DNA from: Leucothrix mucor
Lineage (GTDB): Bacteria > Pseudomonadota > Gammaproteobacteria > Thiotrichales > Thiotrichaceae
Direction: 5' to 3'
DNA length: 9,101 nucleotides
Assembly: GCA_011322515.1 (NCBI GenBank)
Contig: DRMS01000235.1
Location: 1-9,101 of the forward strand
Part shown: piece after piece, positions 5,778-9,101 of the stretch
Numbering within the stretch: position 1 is the stretch's first letter
How the letters are laid out: the number at the start of each line of letters is the position of its first letter
Position numbers and translations under genes: made by a program
The notes under the pieces: model-generated
Database searches by the model: none
What the model was told of the DNA's origin: nothing
Seen by the model: the letters and a program-made list of their open reading frames with translations, nothing else

Positions 5778-8153
5778 ATGAAAAAACTACTTCTTTTAAT
5801 CTCTCTTTTTATTAGTTTAATAGGTAGCAATATCTATGCTATTGCTACTGATGAACTATTAAAACCAGATAAAGCATTTCAGGTATTCATTACTGATTCT
5901 AACGCCGACTCGGTAACAGTCACATGGAAAATCGCTGATGGCTATTATATGTATCGCAAGCGTTTTTCATTTAAAAGTGATAATCCTGCAGTTACATTGG
6001 GAAAGCCAAATTTTCCTAAGGGCGATTTAAAGGATGATCCTAGCTTTGGTCAGGTAGTTATTTATCGCAACCGTGTTTCTGTCAACATTCCATTTAAAAA
6101 TACGGGTAGCGCAAGCACGATTAAGTTAAAAACTAAATCACAAGGCTGTGCTGATTTGGGTGTTTGCTATCCACCACAGAAAGTTGCCCTAGATTTTGAT
6201 GTACCCAGCACAATTGCCGCACCTACGGCAATTAATGGCAACAGTAATTCTGCGCCTGCCAATGAGTTTTCAACACTTGAAAGTATTGAGGATTCTCCTA
6301 CTCCAACTACAAAACCCTCTGATTTGGCAGCTCAGCTAGGTATTCCTGCATTTGGTAAGAATACAAATAACAGTGGACCGCTACCACCTGATCAGGCATT
6401 TGCATTTGATATTAGCGCGATGGATAAGCAAACCTTAAATGCACGTTGGCAAGTAACATCTGGGCATTATCTGTATCAAAAGAAGATCCACTTTCGCTTG
6501 CTTGATGCCCAAGGTGTTGAGCTTGGCGAACGGGTTATGCCAAAAGGTAAGCTACAAAAAGATCCCAACTATGGTGATACCATTGTCTATAACAAAGATT
6601 TTGACATTAAAATTCCACTGACTGGAAAAGCGGATTCGATCACCATAAAAACAAGCTATCAAGGCTGTTCTAAACTGACAGGTATCTGTTATCCACCACA
6701 AAATAAAACGCAAACAATCAACCTTGCCAATGCGCCTGAAAAAAGCCAAGCAACTAGTACCAATGCTACAAATATTTCAGGAATTGATAACTCAAACAGC
6801 CTAAAGAGTGACAAAAAGGTATCCGAGCAAGAAGTCTTTACCAATATTTTAAAAGATAATAGTCTATTCACTATTCTTGGGTTGTTTTTTCTAGCAGGAT
6901 TAGCGCTCACTTTTACGCCCTGTGTATTTCCAATGATCCCAATTCTTTCAGGCATTATTTCTGGACAAGGTAGTGACATCTCCAAGAAAAAAGCATTTAT
7001 TCTCTCGCTTGCTTATGTTATCCCGATGGCATTAACCTATGCCATTGTTGGCGTGCTAGCAGGGCTAAGTGGTGAAAGCCTAACGGCGGCATTGCAAATA
7101 CCTTGGGTTATTGGACTGTTTGCTCTGTTATTTGTTGTTTTAGCCTTCTCTATGTTTGGCTTCTATGAACTACAAATGCCTGCCAGCATTCAAAATAAAT
7201 TAACCCGTGTTAGCAACCAGCAAGAAGGCGGCACCTTTATTGGCGCAGCTATTATGGGTATTTTATCCGCCTTAATTGTTGGGCCTTGCGTAACCGCTCC
7301 ATTAACGGGTGCATTAATCTTTATCGCTGATACTAAAGATGCATTTCTTGGTGGTTTATCCCTGTTTATGCTGGGCATAGGTATGGGCGTACCCCTTCTA
7401 ATGATTGGTACGGTAGCGGGAGAAATATTACCCAAAGCAGGCGCATGGATGGATAAAGTCAAAGCCGTTTTTGGGGTCTTAATGCTTGGTCTTGCCATCT
7501 GGATGTTAGAACGCATACTGCCTGTAGAAATCATTATTCTACTCACTGCGGCTCTATTGATAGGCTCTGCAATCTACATGAAAGCGATTGATCCACTGGA
7601 TACAACCGCTAGCGGATGGGATAGATTATGGAAAGCATTTGGCATTATTATTCTTGTTTACGGTATTATCCTCATGTTGGGGGTTGCTAAAGGAAATAGT
7701 AGCTTCTTTACACCACTTAAAAACAGGGCTGTTATTCAGCAAGTGACAGGCTCAACCACAGGGGGGGTTACCTCTGAAGGGCTGATCTTTGCACGAGTGA
7801 AAGATATTAAGAGCCTAGACTTAGCATTAGAAAATGCAGCTGCGCAAAATAAAAAACTAATGCTAGATTTTTATGCTGACTGGTGTATCTCTTGTAAAGA
7901 AATGGAACACAAAGTCTTTAGTGACCCACGCGTGATGAAAGCGCTAGAAAATACCGTACTAGTACAGGCCGATGTGACTAAAAATGATGAGCAGGATAAG
8001 GCATTAATGAAGAAATTTGGCTTATTTGGTCCTCCAGGCATTATGTTTTTTGGCACCAATAAGCAAGAGCATCGTTCTTATAGAATCGTTGGAGAAATGT
8101 CAGTAGATAAGTTTTTAGCGCATGTAACCGAATTTTTAGGAAAGAGCAAATGA
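5778..8153 (+). CDS. dsbD: Thiol:disulfide interchange protein DsbD with duplicated N-terminal domain, 791 aa
   Basis: DsbD takes electrons from cytoplasmic thioredoxin across the inner membrane to periplasmic DsbC, DsbG and cytochrome c maturation proteins. A signal peptide (about residues 1-23) is followed by a first DsbD-alpha domain (28-140) with Cys124/Cys130 (QGCADLGVCYPPQ). A Ser/Thr/Asn-rich linker and a second alpha domain (203-315) with Cys297/Cys304 (QGCSKLTGICYPPQ) follow. The membrane domain (about 362-637) has Cys382 (TFTPCVFPMIP) and Cys504 (VGPCVTAPLTG). A C-terminal thioredoxin domain carries Cys703/Cys706 (DWCISCKEME) and a GPPG loop at 751-754. E. coli DsbD is about 565 aa; the excess is one extra alpha domain plus linker. 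All four expected cysteine pairs are present, so it should be functional. It appears to be a single-gene unit. Confidence 0.96.
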   Translation: MKKLLLLISLFISLIGSNIYAIATDELLKPDKAFQVFITDSNADSVTVTWKIADGYYMYRKRFSFKSDNPAVTLGKPNFPKGDLKDDPSFGQVVIYRNRVSVNIPFKNTGSASTIKLKTKSQGCADLGVCYPPQKVALDFDVPSTIAAPTAINGNSNSAPANEFSTLESIEDSPTPTTKPSDLAAQLGIPAFGKNTNNSGPLPPDQAFAFDISAMDKQTLNARWQVTSGHYLYQKKIHFRLLDAQGVELGERVMPKGKLQKDPNYGDTIVYNKDFDIKIPLTGKADSITIKTSYQGCSKLTGICYPPQNKTQTINLANAPEKSQATSTNATNISGIDNSNSLKSDKKVSEQEVFTNILKDNSLFTILGLFFLAGLALTFTPCVFPMIPILSGIISGQGSDISKKKAFILSLAYVIPMALTYAIVGVLAGLSGESLTAALQIPWVIGLFALLFVVLAFSMFGFYELQMPASIQNKLTRVSNQQEGGTFIGAAIMGILSALIVGPCVTAPLTGALIFIADTKDAFLGGLSLFMLGIGMGVPLLMIGTVAGEILPKAGAWMDKVKAVFGVLMLGLAIWMLERILPVEIIILLTAALLIGSAIYMKAIDPLDTTASGWDRLWKAFGIIILVYGIILMLGVAKGNSSFFTPLKNRAVIQQVTGSTTGGVTSEGLIFARVKDIKSLDLALENAAAQNKKLMLDFYADWCISCKEMEHKVFSDPRVMKALENTVLVQADVTKNDEQDKALMKKFGLFGPPGIMFFGTNKQEHRSYRIVGEMSVDKFLAHVTEFLGKSK

Positions 8154-8288
8154 TAAGCAAAAAAAAGCTGTCTTTATTTTATCGTTTACTGTTGAAATAG
8201 AGAGAATACTATCAATAATTTTTGGGCATCCTTCATCAAATGGAAAAGTAATTTATACTTTTATTCTGGCGACAGATGCCAAAAAAAA

Positions 8289-8432
8289 GGCTACCAACTT
8301 AAGGCGGGACAAGTAACGTCATAGCAAACAACCCACGCCCTTCGACACGCTCAGGGAGCTAGCTTCCTGAGCGTGTCGAAGGGCGTGGGTGAATAGCAGA
8401 AACATGAACTATCCCGCCTTAAACTGGTAGCC
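8289..8432. repeat. P-family palindromic element, copy C, with 60-bp palindrome
   Basis: Outer arms 8289-8310 and 8411-8432 are inverted with three mismatches (GGCTACC then CTTAAGGCGGG). Inside, 8331-8390 is a 60-bp palindrome with no spacer and a single mismatch between its 30-base arms. Eight A residues flank the element on each side (8281-8288 and 8433-8440), preceded by GCC in both cases, which looks like a target duplication. It is homologous to copy A at 435-556. It sits between convergent dsbD and the permease gene, where the hairpin could block read-through in both directions. Confidence 0.75.
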
Positions 8433-8434
8433 AA

Positions 8435-8474
8435 AAAAAATATCTCCGCATCATAGGAGTTCGGAATATTTTTT
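8435..8474. terminator. Bidirectional terminator between dsbD and the permease gene
   Basis: The A-rich arm ending TATCTCCG (8435-8448) pairs with CGGAATATTTTTT (8462-8474) with one bulged base, giving an A-tract/T-tract hairpin that can work on both strands between convergent genes. The GC part is short (three pairs) and a competing CTCC/GGAG pairing exists (8444-8447 with 8456-8459). It is 280 bases from the dsbD stop because the palindromic element lies between. The remaining gap (8154-8288 and 8475-8533) shows nothing else. Confidence 0.45.
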
Positions 8475-8533
8475 ATACAGTTTAATTGGTATTAAATCTA
8501 AATGAACACCATCAACAATTGCTACAAATATCC

Positions 8534-9101
8534 CTAATGCTTAACCTTTCCCCTCCAAGGGACGAATTTTCTTTCAAGGTAGCGCATTAAAATATCAATC
8601 GCATAGGCGATTAGGCTAATTAAAATAACGCCCAAGACCACGATATCGGTGGAGAGGTATTTGCTGGCAACCATAATCATCATGCCTAAACCTGATTCTG
8701 CGGCAACGAGTTCTGCGGCGACAACGGTTCCCCAGCAAACACCAATGGCAACGCGCATTCCTGTGAAAATTTCGGGTAGCGCATTAGGAAGGATAACGTG
8801 AAATAAAATCTGTCGTTTATTCGCGTTCAGGGTGTAAGCGGCATGAACTTTAGAGAGGTTGGTTGACATTGCCCCTGCGCGAGTTGCTAATGCCATAATC
8901 CAAATAGAGGCAAGGAATAAAAGGAATATTTTTGCACTTTCATCAATACCCAACCAGAGAATAACCAATGGAATTAAGGCTAAAGGTGGCATGGGGCGAA
9001 AAAATTCAACTAATGGATCAAAGATTCGATTCATTATTTTAGACAGGGCTAACGCAAAACCCAGTGGAATACCAATTAAGCAACCAAAGAAAAAACCTGC
9101 A
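8534..9101 (-). CDS. tauC: ABC transporter permease, TauC/SsuC type (5' end outside window)
   Basis: The inner-membrane permease of a BPD_transp_1 uptake system, most like taurine/alkanesulfonate transporters. It is partial: the frame stays open to the window edge (residues AGFFFGCLIGIPLGFALALSK precede the internal Met at 9034), so that Met is not the start. About 189 of roughly 260-275 residues are visible. Typical are DPLVEFFRPMPPLALIPLVILWLG, the EAA-loop ending NKRQILFHVILPNALPEI (contact with the ATPase), VAAELVAAESGLG and the C-terminal PWRGK. The resemblance to E. coli TauC is close as I recall it, but substrate cannot be read from a permease; nitrate, thiamine-precursor or aliphatic sulfonate uptake are alternatives. 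Partner ATPase and binding-protein genes should lie beyond the right edge or elsewhere, since nothing follows it here. Confidence 0.88.
   Translation of the reverse strand, partial: AGFFFGCLIGIPLGFALALSKIMNRIFDPLVEFFRPMPPLALIPLVILWLGIDESAKIFLLFLASIWIMALATRAGAMSTNLSKVHAAYTLNANKRQILFHVILPNALPEIFTGMRVAIGVCWGTVVAAELVAAESGLGMMIMVASKYLSTDIVVLGVILISLIAYAIDILMRYLERKFVPWRGKVKH

Noticed and set aside
7190..7546. 118-codon antisense frame within dsbD, and similar ones at 6552-6749, 6689-6985 and 7871-8059
   Set aside because: They are shadows of the strongly supported dsbD frame, with no family resemblance or start signals.

Overview
The window looks like part of an AT-rich gammaproteobacterial chromosome, probably from a chemolithoautotroph such as a sulfur oxidizer. 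This is inferred from three things: a phosphoribulokinase of the bacterial Calvin-cycle type whose conserved C-terminal half reads like the autotroph enzymes, standard proteobacterial forms of RimO, DusA and DsbD, and intergenic spaces crowded with short palindromic elements. No rRNA, tRNA or CRISPR array was seen.

Layout. Bases 1-188 hold nothing recognisable. From 189 to 556 three small repeats are packed together: a hairpin repeat (family R1) split by a MITE-like element (family M), followed by a palindromic element (family P). Phosphoribulokinase (690-1586, minus) follows, with its own terminator. From 1738 to 1964 come a second R1 copy, carrying a different hairpin, and a left-truncated M copy. 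The AT-rich gap before rimO (1968-2385) contains a tight cluster of DnaA-box-like 9-mers. rimO (plus) and dusA (minus) converge on a pair of M elements, and the dusA stop codon is partly made by one of them. A FUN14-type membrane protein (5124-5456, plus) diverges from dusA. After a third R1 copy comes dsbD (5778-8153, plus), unusually long because its N-terminal periplasmic domain is duplicated. dsbD faces a TauC/SsuC-like ABC permease (8534 to the window edge, minus), with a P-family palindrome and a bidirectional terminator between them.

The genes do not form one pathway: they cover carbon fixation, ribosomal protein S12 modification, tRNA dihydrouridine synthesis, periplasmic thiol reduction and sulfonate-type transport. 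Each seems to be its own transcription unit. What links the window is the intergenic DNA. Three dispersed repeat families, ten repeat or hairpin units in all, sit in nearly every gap. The M copies have inverted ends, a flanking TAA and a core stem whose base changes are compensated on the other arm. The P palindromes also show compensated changes, and one such palindrome occurs inside an R1 copy. The strongest leads are the structure-conserving mobile elements, the MITE-made dusA stop codon, the DnaA-box cluster and the two-headed DsbD.
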